Assembly (NCBI GenBank): GCA_963719005.1
Contig: CAVRAR010000015.1
Coordinates: 1-64,000, forward strand
From: G963675935 sp963719005
GTDB taxonomy: Bacteria > Planctomycetota > Planctomycetia > Pirellulales > Thermoguttaceae
Direction of reading: 5' to 3'
DNA length: 64,000 bases
The notes beneath the pieces were generated by a model. That model was not told the origin of the DNA, made no database searches, and saw nothing but the letters and a program-made list of their open reading frames with translations. Shown here in pieces: positions 1 to 9,991 of this stretch. Positions within the stretch are counted from its first letter, which is position 1. Every line of letters begins with the position of its first letter. The translations under genes and the position numbers were made by a program.

Positions 1-1038
1 TAGAGCGGTTTCATTTTAGGTGTAGCGGTATCCGCAGTGTTGAAAATAGTTTCGGCACTCGGATTCCGTGAATTGGTCGAGGATGCTGCCGCAGAGTTTC
101 CATAGCTTATCGACGGTCCGTTCGGCTCCGTCACGGAGCAACTTTTTGAACTTGGAAAACGCCAACTCGATGGGGTTCAGGTCCGGCGAGTACGGGGGCA
201 GGTAGCGCAGCTCGGCACCGGCCGCTTCGATGGCTTTGCGAACTCCAGCCACCTTGTGGCTGGAGAGATTGTCCATCACCACGATGTCGCCAGGTTTCAA
301 GGCCGGTGCCAGATGTTGCTCGACCCAGGCGCGGAACAGTTCGCCGTTGATGCCGCCTTCCACGGTAAGCGGAGCGATGAATCCCTCGGCCCGCAATGCG
401 CCCAAAAAAGTCGTCGTCTGCCAACGTCCGCAAGGAGTTTTTTCCAGCAAACGCGTGCCGAGTTCCGAGCGGCCGTAGGTGCGGGTCATGTTGGATTTAG
501 CCCACGTTTCATCGATGAAAACGACTTTGGCGGGATCGATCGACTCCTGCGAAGCGTGCCATGCCGCGCGCTGCTCAACCACATCGGGGCGATCCTGTTC
601 GCTGGCAATCAGCGTCTTTTTTTTCGCGACTGCTTGAGCGCTTGGCATGCGGCGCAAAGCGTTCCCAGGCAAACCTCTTCGCCGCGCTCCCGCTTCAAAT
701 CGGCTTGCAGTTCGCGCAGATAGATGTCGGGCCGAGCCGCGATCTTGGCGACGAGCCAGTCTGCCCAGAGCATGCCACGCGGGCTGACGCGGAGCCGCCT
801 TCTTTGGCGCCACTTGGCCGGTCTCGCGACGTTGTTGCTGGATGCGCCGCACCCAAGATTCTGAAACTTTGAAACGCAGCGCGATCACGCGCCGCTCTTC
901 GTTCGTATCGCATGCGGCGAGCACTTCGCCGCGAAACTCCGCATCGTACGGTTTCATCAGGGTCACCTCCTTGAGTGAGATGAACCCAATTTACCGAGTT
1001 CGCCCAGAATGCGCTAGACCTACCGTGGAACTGCTCTA
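1..1038 (-). mobile_element. IS630-family insertion sequence, copy 1
   Basis: The element is bounded by TA dinucleotides, the duplicated target of IS630 elements. Its ends are imperfect inverted repeats of about 28 bp: the left end starts TAGAGCGGTTTCATTTTAGG and the right end, read on the other strand, starts TAGAGCAGTTCCACGGTAGG. A second, nearly identical copy lies at 11618-12652 in the same orientation. This copy is 3 bp longer because of a 1-bp insertion near 767 and 2 extra bases near 555. The left boundary is the window edge, so the flanking host sequence on that side cannot be seen. Confidence 0.9.
16..966 (-). pseudogene. IS630-family DDE transposase, internally frameshifted (copy 1)
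   Basis: The ORF of 316 residues starts with a helix-turn-helix region (residues about 10-50) and ends with a DDE catalytic core. The first Asp is in VVFIDETW, the second in IVVMDNLSSHK and the Glu in SPDLNPIELAFSKFKKLL. Compared with copy 2, an extra G near 767 throws residues about 67-115 into another frame, so the second half of the DNA-binding region is garbled. The frame then happens to match that of the catalytic half. An A8 run (T8 at 617-624 on the plus strand) lies at the orfA/orfB junction and looks like a -1 slippage site. This copy is therefore probably inactive, although its catalytic domain is intact. Confidence 0.85.
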
Positions 1039-1066
1039 GTCCCTGACCCCTTCCCCAAGAAAGTCA

Positions 1067-1096
1067 AGCGGCCCGATCGAATTCGACCGGGCCGCT
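1067..1096 (-). terminator. Hairpin downstream of the cysteine-rich gene
   Basis: The arms AGCGGCCCG and CGGGCCGCT are perfectly complementary over 9 bp around a 12-base loop. The hairpin lies about 70 bp past the end of the cysteine-rich gene and just inside the edge of IS630 copy 1. No clear U-tract follows, so termination is an inference from position and stem strength. Confidence 0.45.
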
Positions 1097-1168
1097 CGAT
1101 AATTGTCGTAAAAGAGTGCCGCTCAAACTGACTTCACTAACAGCTTGAGCAGCCTCGCTTCAACGCTC

Positions 1169-1973
1169 TCATTTGCAGCAGGCGGGCGCACAGCAAGCGG
1201 GCGCACAAGCCTTGACCGTCTCGCAGCATCCGACCTCGCAGCAGCACTTCGGACGGCAGGTGCGGCACGCGATGGCAACGCTCGCGGCAGACCTTCTCGC
1301 AGCAGCAGGAGCGCAGCAAGTCGGGCGCAGCACTTCGGCGCAGCAAGTCGGGCGCAGCACTTCGGAGCGCCAGCAAGTCGGGCGCAGCACTTCGGAGCGC
1401 AGCAAGCCGGAGCGCAGCACTCGGTCGCGCAGCAGCACTTCGGACGGCAGGTGCGGCAGCGATGGCAACGCTCGCGGCAGACCTTCTCGCAGCAAGTCGG
1501 AGCGCAGCAAGTCGGAGCGCAGCACTTCGGAGCGCACAGCAAGTCGGAGCGCAGCAGGCCGGAGCGCAGCACTCGCGTGCACAGCAGGTCTTCGGACGGC
1601 AGGTCCGGCAGCGATGGCAACGCTCGCGGCAGACCTTCTCGCAGCAGCAAGGCTCGCAGCACTTCGGAGCGCAGCAAACGGGCTGGCAGCATTTCGGAGC
1701 GCAGCAGGCTGGCGGCGCAGCAGGTCGGCGGCGGAGCAGCACTTCGGACGGCAGGTCCGAACGTGATGGCAGCGCTTCGGGCAGCAGGCTCGTCGCAGCA
1801 AGTCGGCTCGCAGCACTTCGGAGCCGCGCAGCAAGCGGGCGGCACAACAAGCGGGCGCACAAGCAGGCTGGCTCACAGCAGCCCTTGCCGAACATGCCCG
1901 CTTGAGCGTTGGAGACACTGACCACCGCCAACGCGGCTACGGCCAGTGCCGGCAACAGAATACGACGCAACAT
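1169..1973 (-). CDS. Secreted cysteine-rich repeat protein, frame shifts repeatedly
   Basis: The start at 1973 encodes a clear Sec signal peptide (MLRRILLPALAVAALAVVSV, then an Ala-rich cleavage region). The mature part is built of Cys-pair units such as CCAPKCC, CCEPTCC and CREKVCRER-like blocks ending CRTCRPKCC. These units cannot be read in one frame. They occupy frame 1, then 3, 2, 3, 1, 2 and finally 3, where the natural end CCAPACCK plus a stop at 1169 is found. At least six frame changes are needed. Similar Cys-rich exported proteins occur in planctomycetes, where a wall or metal-binding role has been supposed but not shown. Either the repetitive region is misassembled or the gene is decaying. 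Confidence 0.6.
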
Positions 1974-2571
1974 GGGAGGTACTCCTTCGTTAGGAAAGAC
2001 CGTTAGGGATACTCACGCAAACTAGCGTAGGTACGGGTTCTGGGTCCAATCTAGCGATTCCTATCGACGGACAACCCGACTGCACTTAACCAGACAACCA
2101 AGTTGCGACAGAACTTGTATGTTATCCAGTATGCTTATAACGCACATTCCATGTATGACGGCGGGTCAAGGGCGCTGCCAGGCTGCCCATGGTTGGTTGC
2201 CAGGTCGCTTTCTTGAGTAGATGACTCCCCTGTGGAGGCGTCAGGCGCACGGCTGGACCACTTCTCCCGAATATGACGCCTCTGGCTCCGGCCGGGAGAA
2301 CTGCAAAATGGCAATCTTGGACGACGCCGTGGAAATAGTCATTCTGAACGCAGCGAAGAATCTTCACGCCGCGACGCAAGCCCCGGCGCACCAACGAGAT
2401 TTTTCGCTGTGCTCAGAATGACGTTTCGGCGGACTTTGCGGTTGGCATGCGTCTTTGCCGCAGCGGCGCGCAATCGTCCCGCAGCATGACCTATGTTTGC
2501 GTGTTGCCGTTCGCTTCTGTATAACAAGGGGGTGGGGGCTCCAGTCGCCCACGCCGTGGAGGTGTCACATC
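1974..2571. other. Intergenic region between Cys-rich gene and Hpt gene
   Basis: No coding region or RNA gene is supported here. The only clear structure is the inverted repeat at 2338-2422. The promoter of the Cys-rich gene should lie just after 1973 on the minus strand, but no convincing -35/-10 pair was found. A Shine-Dalgarno sequence for the Hpt gene (GGAGG) is at 2557-2561. Confidence 0.5.
2338..2422. repeat. Inverted repeat of the GTCATTCTGA type
   Basis: The left arm GTCATTCTGAACGCAGCGAA (continuing to 2363) pairs with a right arm at 2397-2422 over 26 positions with three mismatches. The inner 33 bases form the loop. Hairpins beginning GTCATTCTGAG are common dispersed elements in several bacterial phyla. 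Only one copy is present in this window. Confidence 0.75.
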
Positions 2572-2913
2572 ATGCTTCAGACAAACGCCGGCGCCGACTG
2601 CGTCTATTCTTCCCTTGCATCCGATCCCGAGCTTGGAGAGATCGTCGATATGTTCGTCGAGGAGATGCCGCGACGTGTGGCGTCTCTGTTGGACCACTTC
2701 AACCGGAAGGATTGGGACGGCCTGCGGCAGAGCGCACACCAACTCAAAGGCGCCGCCGGCAGCTACGGATTCGCCGCGATCTCCCCCTGTGCAGGGAGGT
2801 TGGAAAGTGTCCTCCGCGACGGCGAACCAGAACACCGAATCTACGAGGCCGTCACGGAATTGGTCGATCTTTGCGGTCGCGTTCGCTCCGGCCAACCGAC
2901 GGCGAGCGTCTAG
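2572..2913 (+). CDS. Stand-alone Hpt (histidine phosphotransfer) domain protein
   Basis: This protein of 113 residues is a single four-helix Hpt domain. His56 in SAHQLKGAAGSYGF is the expected phospho-acceptor, and the following LKGAAGS matches the family signature. Such proteins relay phosphate between a hybrid kinase or receiver and a response regulator. The start at 2572 is preceded by GGAGG at 8-10 bases. No kinase or response regulator is adjacent; the nearest histidine kinase is at 25142, so the partner is unknown. The next gene is convergent. Confidence 0.85.
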   Translation: MLQTNAGADCVYSSLASDPELGEIVDMFVEEMPRRVASLLDHFNRKDWDGLRQSAHQLKGAAGSYGFAAISPCAGRLESVLRDGEPEHRIYEAVTELVDLCGRVRSGQPTASV

Positions 2914-2947
2914 TACATCATCCAAGGAGCATCTGCCGCTCGAAACG

Positions 2948-2969
2948 CCCCGCCATTGCAATGGCGGGG
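2948..2969. terminator. Perfect 22-bp palindrome between convergent genes
   Basis: CCCCGCCATTG followed directly by CAATGGCGGGG is a perfect palindrome. It lies 34 bases after the Hpt stop and 33 bases before the end of the convergent PGK gene. A shared bidirectional terminator is the simplest reading. There is no U-tract, so this is inferred from position. Confidence 0.5.
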
Positions 2970-3001
2970 GAAGAACTGGCGACAAGAGCTTCAGGGAAGT
3001 C

Positions 3002-4426
3002 TTAGTAGGGCAACTTATGCGGGCAAGGCCCCATCGCTTCGGCTGCCATCCTTAAGGCGACCAGATAGGGCACCGGCTCGCTGCCCAACGCATTGAGCAC
3101 CGTTCCACCGGCGGTGAAACAGTAGGTGATCCAGTTCGGCTGGCCATACTTCTCCAGGGCCGTGCCCCCTTCGCCGCCGCCGACGTAGACCTTGATGCCG
3201 GCGTCGGTCATCCGCTTCAACTGGGCCATGAACTTCCGCGTGCCCTCTTCAAATCGCGGATCTTCGAACATGCCGAACACGCCGTTGTGAAACACCACGG
3301 CCGCCGGCTTGTCCGACTTGTGCGCGGCAATGAAATCGCCCACCGCTTTCTCATACAGCGCGCTCGAGGCGGGACCGACGTCGAACTGTTGGTTGCCGGG
3401 ACCGATTCCGGCGGAAACGTTGCCGTTCTGAAGCACAAAATCGACCGGCAGGACGAACTCGATTCCCTTGGCCCTTCCCTCGGTGAGCATCCGTTTCGCC
3501 TGCTCGATCCTCTCTTGTGGAATGTAATAGGGTTCGTCCTTGTGTGCCGGATCCTGTGATACGCCAAGGTCGAAGGGTTTGCCCTCGATCTCCATCGCGG
3601 CCTTCTTCAGCCCGGCGGCCAGCGAGCCGGCGGCAATGACCTTACGAATCTTCCCGCGGTCGATCATCGCCTGGAGATCGTCGAGTTTGTCGATTTTCAA
3701 TCCGCTGAAGATGACCATCTGGGCGTTCAGGCATTCCTTCAGGTGGCCGTCGAACTGCTCGGCCTCGTACTTGCCCAGCGCCACCTTTTCCATGGCGGCG
3801 GGAACGACGACGCTCGATGCGTCGAGGCTGCCTGCGGAAAATGCCTCGTGAACGTAGACTTTGGCCACCTTGGCGGCGAATTGGTTGGCCAGCTTGGCGA
3901 GATTTCCCGCCAGACGGTCGACGTCGGCCGCTTTCGCCTTCCACAGGACGCGCTCGATGTCGTACTTTCGCGTGTTTTCCAGCATGATGACGCTGCCCGG
4001 ACTGCTTTCGGCGATCGTCTTGGCGGCATCGTCCTTGATGGTCACGGTGGCCGGATCGAGCCAGTCGGCGATGAATGTGACGGGGCAGCCGAGGATCTCG
4101 CCCAGCCGGGCGGCGACCTTCGCCAGCGATTTCTCGGGCTCGCGGCCGACGTGGCCGAAGATGATCTGCTTCCAGCCGCGCTCTTGGCCGTATTTCAGCG
4201 TCTCTTTCATCGACCGCAGACGGATATCCCCCTCGCCGACGGTCTTGCCCGGCTTGGCGTCGGTATCGCCGCGCACCAAGACCGGCGTACCGCTCGGCAG
4301 CTTGCCGAGACACTCCATCCGCGGGATGCCGGCCAGGTATTGTTCCAGCGTCAGACGCGGTGCATTCGGATCGGCCCCCAAAAGCTTGCGGCACCAGGCC
4401 GCCATCGATTCGGTGGTGACAGACAT
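3002..4426 (-). CDS. pgk: Divergent phosphoglycerate kinase homologue
   Basis: PGK transfers phosphate between 1,3-bisphosphoglycerate and ADP in glycolysis. The protein (474 residues) keeps the family order but with altered motifs: VLVRGDTDAKPGK where typical PGKs have RxDxNVP, FGHVGRE for SHLGRP, MLENTRKY for the LENxRF segment, YVHEAFSAGSLDASS for YVNDAFGTAHR, and VFHNGVFGMFE near the C terminus. It is longer than a typical PGK (about 395-415). The start at 4426 is chosen because GGAG precedes it by 7-8 bases; an upstream ATG at 4471 lacks this. It may be the only PGK or a paralogue with another role. Confidence 0.75.
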   Translation of the reverse strand: MSVTTESMAAWCRKLLGADPNAPRLTLEQYLAGIPRMECLGKLPSGTPVLVRGDTDAKPGKTVGEGDIRLRSMKETLKYGQERGWKQIIFGHVGREPEKSLAKVAARLGEILGCPVTFIADWLDPATVTIKDDAAKTIAESSPGSVIMLENTRKYDIERVLWKAKAADVDRLAGNLAKLANQFAAKVAKVYVHEAFSAGSLDASSVVVPAAMEKVALGKYEAEQFDGHLKECLNAQMVIFSGLKIDKLDDLQAMIDRGKIRKVIAAGSLAAGLKKAAMEIEGKPFDLGVSQDPAHKDEPYYIPQERIEQAKRMLTEGRAKGIEFVLPVDFVLQNGNVSAGIGPGNQQFDVGPASSALYEKAVGDFIAAHKSDKPAAVVFHNGVFGMFEDPRFEEGTRKFMAQLKRMTDAGIKVYVGGGEGGTALEKYGQPNWITYCFTAGGTVLNALGSEPVPYLVALRMAAEAMGPCPHKLPY

Positions 4427-4698
4427 GACAAATCTCCGGTTTTCTCTGCATCCAGGGCTGATTGTGGTCAATCAGAACCGTCGGCAGCATAGCAAACCGC
4501 CGTCAGAGAGGCCAGGGGGGGGCTGGCCGCGAGTGTAATCGTCATGGCCTAGTCCCGGCAGGGCCCACAAGACGAATTCGCGAGCGCGATATGTCTTGCC
4601 GCCAAAGACAGACGTCCCGGCGGTTCAACGAGCGGGTCGTCCTGATGCTCGGACGGCTCCGGCGCGGAAGACAGAAGCCCGACGCCTTGGTCGCCAGT

Positions 4699-4998
4699 CT
4701 AGGTGAGCTTAGCGAGAATGTCCTTTGCACCTTCGTGATTGGGGCCCTCTTCGGCTCCAACCGTCTGATAGAATTCGCACTTTAAGCAGTTGCCGACTTT
4801 GCTGGCGAACGTTCCCTGCGCTTTTCCCCCGCAGAGCGTTCCGGTGATCGCCCAGCAGGCACGCCCGCCGTTCCTGCCTCCGTTGACGCCATCCGTACGC
4901 TCTTCCGTGGCTGCCGGACATACGCCCAGTTCTTTGGCCTTGGCACCACCTGGCTCTCGTCCGCACTTCTTAAACTCCCAGCAGTTCTGTTTGGCCAT
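4699..4998 (-). CDS. Small two-CW domain Cys-rich protein
   Basis: The protein of about 99 residues begins MAKQNCWEFKKCGREPGG and later has GGRACWAITGTLCGG and GNCLKCEFYQTV. The paired Cys-Trp motifs and seven cysteines match the small two-CW family found in many anaerobes and planctomycetes. Its biochemical role is unknown; a redox or metal site is an inference. Start 4998 has AGAGG at 8 bases. The large redoxin lipoprotein gene lies upstream on the same strand, about 225 bases away. Confidence 0.7.
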   Translation of the reverse strand: MAKQNCWEFKKCGREPGGAKAKELGVCPAATEERTDGVNGGRNGGRACWAITGTLCGGKAQGTFASKVGNCLKCEFYQTVGAEEGPNHEGAKDILAKLT

Positions 4999-5222
4999 TG
5001 CCATCACCTCTTTTTTCGACTCTCAATGACGGTTTCACTGTCCGTGCAACTATAGGCTATTGCCTCAGCCGAACGGCGATAGACTGCTCCTTTGGCAGAA
5101 GGCGATGAACGCCATTTCATTTATGCCTGTCGTTGCAGGCATTTTCGGGGGAAACGTTTCTGCAAGAAATGCGTTTCGGGATGATAAGGAAGGGGCGGCG
5201 TGAACCGAAGTCCATCGATCCC

Positions 5223-7713
5223 CTACTCCACCTTCCACGCTTCCAGGCCGTTGGGTGAGGCGACCACCAGCACGGACTGGCCGCCGGCCTCGAACGCCGC
5301 CAGCCCTTGCAGCACCGCGCCATAGTTGAACTTGTCCAACAGTTTGCCGTCGGCCGAAAGGATGTGGATCGAACCGTCGGGACCGGGCAGCAACCATTGG
5401 CCGCCGTCGTCGCGCATCACCTTGCCGGTGATGATCGGCTCGATCGGCTGTGACGGCACTCCCACGGGCAGCGGATAGTTCCACAATTCCTCGCCGGTCC
5501 GTGAGAATCCGATCGCCGTAACCACGCCGAGTTTTGTCGCTGCCAAGCCGCACCACAGCGGTTTCCCGTCCCCGCGCAGGTCGGCGTCGGCAATGCGGAA
5601 GAAGAGATGGTTGCCCATATTTACGGTGCCTTGATTCTTCCCTCCGGCGTCCAAGATCACTAGGGCGCCGACTGCTGTCGGCGCAATACAATTCCCGTGT
5701 TCCGAACTTGCTACTGGGGGGGCTGATGGCCAGACAGGCCACGCTGGAAACGGCGGTGCGATTCGACCAGAGACGATGTCCGTCGAGCGAGACCCCTTGC
5801 ACGCCGACCACGCCCCAATAGCTGACGTACATCTTCAGTTTTCCGTCGCCGTCGAGGTCGCCGAGCCGCACGTCCGAGATGCCGGCGTGGGGATGCTCCA
5901 AGGCGTCTTTGGGAAAATGGGCGACGAGATTCCACTTCTCATCGAAGATGTGGCAGCGTTGCTGCGAGACCAGGAAGGCGACGAAGTAGCGTCGGCCGTC
6001 GCCGTCGACCGCGGTGCGAAGGCTGCCGACGACCTCCTTTTCCGCCAGTTCGAGCGGGTGCAGGGCAATCAGCTTGCCGTCCAAGCCAACCTCGGCGACC
6101 GACGTGCCGTTCTCGATCACCAGCAGACGCTCCGGTCCCTTGGAGCCGTCGAGGACGAGGATATTGCCCGGCATCTTCAGATCGGCGCATTTCCACGCCG
6201 GCGCGAGCTTCAGCGTGCGCGGCTCGCTCCGCGGGGCTATCGCGGTCTTGGGAAGCGGCTCTTCCTTCACCACGACGGCGTCGCTCGGTTTGGGCTCGGG
6301 CGGATCGGTTGCCGTCCATTTCGCGTACTGGCGCAGGTTCTCGACCTGCTCGAGAAACTGATTCAGCGGCTCTTGAGAGATTTTTTGCCCCGCCAAGACC
6401 TTTCCGAGCCTCGCTTGCAGCGATTCGGCATACTTGGGGTTCAGTCCGCCGCCTTCGCAGTGCTGCACGATTCCCTTGTCGTTGATGATGAACGTAGTCG
6501 GCGGTTCGCCGAGGTTAAAGGCGTTGCCCGACGCATCGACGTCGCGAACTATCGGAACGTGCACGTTCATTTCGGCGATGGCCTTCTCCAGATCCGCGTT
6601 GCTCAGTTGCGGCGGATCGCGGCAGATGGCGTAAAACGCAACCTTGGGGTCGTCTTTGTACTTCCGGTACACCTCTTCCAGTTCTTTCAGCATTTGCCGG
6701 CACGAATCGTAGCGGAGCGACCAGAAGACGAGCACCGCCGTCTTGCCGGCGATCGCTTCCGGCCCAAGCGGCTTGCCGTCGAGATGGACGAACTTGAAGT
6801 CCGGCACTCTCTTGTTCAATAGTTGGCCCATGTGCGGCGGAACGAGGTATTCGACCAGTTTTGCGTCCTTGGGCGCCTCGAATACAAACGCGTGTGGATC
6901 GACGTCGCCGTTGAGCTGCGCACCGGTGAAATCGGCCACGACCGAGAGGTTGCTGATTGGACCGGCTTGGCTCATGGCCTCGCGCAGACTGTCGGTTGGC
7001 AGCACGATCCGCCGCAGCACGTAGCTTTCTTGATCGATCCAGAACGTGGTCGCTTCGCCGCCCTCTTTGAACTTCACTCGATAGCAGTCGTGCTCGCCGA
7101 TCTTTCCCGGCTCCGACAACCCCGGCTCTCCCAGGTCGTGCATCAGCATCTTCAGCGGGTCTTCTCCAAATAAGAGCGGAATCTGCGGCATCCCCCCGGC
7201 AAAGCCCTGAAGCATCGCGGCCCTGACGACAAAGTCCGGCTGGACGTTGATCATCGTCAGCCGCTCGGGCGCCTTTCTGGTGAAGACCTGGTCCGGCACG
7301 TCCTTCACATAAGCGTACAGCTTCTGCCCGTCGCACACCACTTCCGCCAGGTACGCCCGGATACGCACTTTGTTCGGACGAACGAATGCCAGCGAGAAAT
7401 TGGCCGTCTCGTCCTGGATCGTCTTGCCGTCGGCCTCGGCCAGCAGATGCACCGTGCCGACGTCGACATAACTCGACGCCTTGCGGTAGGCGGCGATCAT
7501 GCGGTCGAGCACCTCGCGGGCGGTCGGTTGCTTGGCCGTCGTCTTATCGGCGTTTTTCTCCGATCTTGCCGCGGGCTCGGCCGCCGATTCCTTCGACTTC
7601 GCCGGCTCGCCGCGTTGGCAGCCGGCGGTTGTCGCCAATGCGAGAAAGATCGCGGCAATCGCGGCGCCGCGCAACGGAAATATGTTGAAATGAACAATAA
7701 GAACCCGCATCAT
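5223..7713 (-). CDS. Redoxin-domain lipoprotein with FG-GAP-like C-terminus (frameshifted)
   Basis: The N terminus has a lipoprotein signal with lipobox LATTAGC. It is followed by a LolA/DUF2092-like region (about residues 60-290) and a redoxin fold (about 300-440) whose active-site region, VLVFWSLRYDSCRQML, keeps only one cysteine. A C-terminal part carries VCBS/FG-GAP-like segments such as GDLDGDGKLKMYVSYWG. The frame breaks at a G7 run (5716-5722). With one base fewer the product reads on through ISPPVASSEHGNC into VILDAGGKNQG and ends WKVE at 5223. A role in envelope redox chemistry is inferred. GGGAG precedes the ATG pair at 7710-7713. Confidence 0.7.
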
Positions 7714-7942
7714 CGGATTTTTCTCCCAAATGAACCGCAAGGCAACGCGAGGGCCACATTATTCTCAAACCGGCCTCCGGCGTAAAGCTCGACTTCTTGA
7801 CCAAAGCCGGAAACAGACGGATAATGAGGGCGGTGCAAGGAGTAGGGTGGGACAAGCGAAGCGCAATCCCGCCATGCGTCCTCGCCCGCGGTCACGGTGG
7901 GACGACTTTTGCCCAGTTACCTCAGTTTCGCCAGTATACTCG

Positions 7943-9181
7943 ATGGCCATTCTGCATTACGGGGACAATTCGAGCGTGCGGTTGGAGTTTGCCGACGGGG
8001 CTGCGCTGGAGTTGGGCGTGCCGCGAGGTGAGCCATTGGCCGATCTTGGGGCGGCCACCGCCGCCGCGCTCCGCGAGCCAATCGACTATCCCGCTCTTGC
8101 ACATTGCACGACGCCCGGTGATCGGGTGGTGCTGGCGCTCGACCGTGGCCTTCCCCAGACCGCCGAAGTGACGGCGGCCGTGGTCAACGCGCTTCTCAAC
8201 GCCGGCGTCGATGCCGACGGAATCACGGTGCTCCAGTGCCAGGCCGATGGCCATGCCGACGGCGGCGATCCTCGGCGGTTGCTGTCGGCTGCCTTGCGAC
8301 AACGGGTTGCGCTGACGGTCCACGATCCCGACGACCGCCGCGAGCTGGCCTATCTGGCAGCCGACCGTGCGGGCGAACCCATTTTGATCAATCGCGCCCT
8401 GCACGAGGCCGACGTCGTTCTGCCCGTCGGCTGCTTGCGTGGCGAGCAGTCGGCCGGTTACTTCGACATTCATGGCGTGGTCTATCCGACGTTTTCCGAC
8501 ACGAAGACTCTCCAGCGGTTCCGGGCGGTTGGAACCCTCAACGGCCAAGCCGCCCGGCGACGCGAGTTGGTGGCCGATGTGGACCACGTCGCCTGGCTCT
8601 TGGGAATCACTCTTACGGTCCAACTCGTTCCGGCTGCCGGCGAACAGGTCTTGCAGGTTCTGGCCGGTCTGAGCGATTCGGTGCGACTGCGGGGACACGA
8701 TCAATACCATGCCGCCTGGGATTGGCCCGTCACGCGGCAGGCCGATCTCGTTCTGGCCGCCATCGAAGGGGGTCCCGGCCAGCAGACGTGGGAGAACCTC
8801 GGCCGGGCGCTGCACGTCGCAGAGAATTTTGTTGACGAAGGGGGCGCGATTGCGCTGTGCTGCGAATTGTCGGCCCCGCCTGGTCCGGCCATGCAGCATT
8901 TGGCGGGCGAATCGTCGCGCGAGGCGGCCCTGCGCCACGTCGCGAAGAAGCGGCCGGTCGATGCCCTGCCGGCCGCTCAGTTGGCTCACGCCTTGGACCG
9001 CTCGAAGGTCTATCTGTTGAGCCGGCTCGACGCCTCGCTGGTCGAGGACTTGGAGATGATCCCGATCGATGGGGCCGACGAGTTGGTCCGGCTTGCCAAG
9101 AAGCACCGGTCGTGCATCCTGCTTTCCAATGCCGCGAACGTGACGGTCGTGGATCAGAAGGAAAAAAGGGATGACCGATGA
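7943..9181 (+). CDS. LarA N-terminal-domain (lactate racemase-like, DUF2088) protein
   Basis: The product (412 residues) matches the LarA/DUF2088 family, whose best-known member is the nickel-pincer lactate racemase. Visible segments are VVLALDRGLPQTAEVTAAVV, ITVLQCQADGHAD and DVVLPVGCLRGEQSAGYF. Not all catalytic residues of LarA could be matched, and no larB, larC or larE is nearby, so the substrate is uncertain. The stop overlaps the start of the YggS gene (9171), so the two are probably translated together. The spacer upstream carries the repeat-like string AGTAGGGTGGGACAAGCGAA. Confidence 0.7.
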   Translation: MAILHYGDNSSVRLEFADGAALELGVPRGEPLADLGAATAAALREPIDYPALAHCTTPGDRVVLALDRGLPQTAEVTAAVVNALLNAGVDADGITVLQCQADGHADGGDPRRLLSAALRQRVALTVHDPDDRRELAYLAADRAGEPILINRALHEADVVLPVGCLRGEQSAGYFDIHGVVYPTFSDTKTLQRFRAVGTLNGQAARRRELVADVDHVAWLLGITLTVQLVPAAGEQVLQVLAGLSDSVRLRGHDQYHAAWDWPVTRQADLVLAAIEGGPGQQTWENLGRALHVAENFVDEGGAIALCCELSAPPGPAMQHLAGESSREAALRHVAKKRPVDALPAAQLAHALDRSKVYLLSRLDASLVEDLEMIPIDGADELVRLAKKHRSCILLSNAANVTVVDQKEKRDDR

Positions 9182-9866
9182 CGCCGCGCGGATTGCCGAG
9201 AACGTTGCCGAAGTCCGCCGGCGAATCACCGACTCCGCCGCTCGCAGCGGCCGGGCGGCCGATGCGGTTACGCTGGTGGCGGTGACGAAATACGTGTCGG
9301 CCGACGTTGCGAGTCTGCTGGTCGAAGCCGGTTGCCGCGATCTCGGCGAGAGCCGGCCGCAACTGCTTTGGGAAAAAGCCGCCGCATTGGCCGGTTTGCC
9401 GCTCCGCTGGCATTTGATCGGCCATTTGCAGCGGAACAAGGTTCGCCGCACGCTGCCGCTGCTGGCAATGTTACACTCGGTCGACAGCGAGCGATTGCTG
9501 GCCGCGATCGACGAAGAGCATCTGCCGCCGCTTGCGGTTCTGCTGGAAGTGAATATCTCCGGCGAAACGGCCAAGCACGGTTTCTCGCCCGGTGAGGTTG
9601 AACCGTTTCTGTCGAAGGCGGGCGATTATCGGCACGTGTCGATCCGAGGGCTGATGGGCATGGCGAGTCTCGAAGGGGGGATCGACGTCGCCCGGCGTGA
9701 GTTCGCCGCTTTGCGAGAGTTGCGCGATCATCTGCAGGCCAACTGTCCCCCGGCGGTAACGCTCGACGAACTTTCGATGGGCATGAGCAACGACTTCGAG
9801 GCGGCGATCGAAGAGGGCGCTACAATCGTCCGCATCGGCTCGGCACTGTTCGAGGGGATTCAATGA
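9171..9866 (+). CDS. YggS/PROSC family PLP-homeostasis protein
   Basis: This protein of 231 residues has the single-domain alanine-racemase-like fold of the YggS family, which binds PLP and buffers it in the cytoplasm. Lys40 in LVAVTKYVSAD is the expected PLP lysine. Other signatures are LGESRPQ (NxGEN region), WHLIGHLQRNKVR, LMGMASLEGG and LSMGMSNDFEAAIEEGATIVRIG. The start overlaps the upstream LarA-domain gene by 11 bases. Confidence 0.9.
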   Translation: MTDDAARIAENVAEVRRRITDSAARSGRAADAVTLVAVTKYVSADVASLLVEAGCRDLGESRPQLLWEKAAALAGLPLRWHLIGHLQRNKVRRTLPLLAMLHSVDSERLLAAIDEEHLPPLAVLLEVNISGETAKHGFSPGEVEPFLSKAGDYRHVSIRGLMGMASLEGGIDVARREFAALRELRDHLQANCPPAVTLDELSMGMSNDFEAAIEEGATIVRIGSALFEGIQ

Positions 9867-9991
9867 CTTCGACACGAACGGTCTGGCCGACAACCAACCC
9901 TGCACTTTACGGGGGTGTCGGCAACCGATAGAATGATGAAGTGGAGCGGGGGCGAAATGCCAGCTTGCCTCGGTTTCCAGGAGGCTAACAG

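Noticed and set aside
1145..1921. Long plus-strand ORFs rich in Ser, Arg and Gln opposite the Cys-rich gene
   Set aside because: They are antisense readings of the CTGCTGCGC-type repeat. All six frames stay open there, and only the minus strand has a signal peptide and Cys-pair units.
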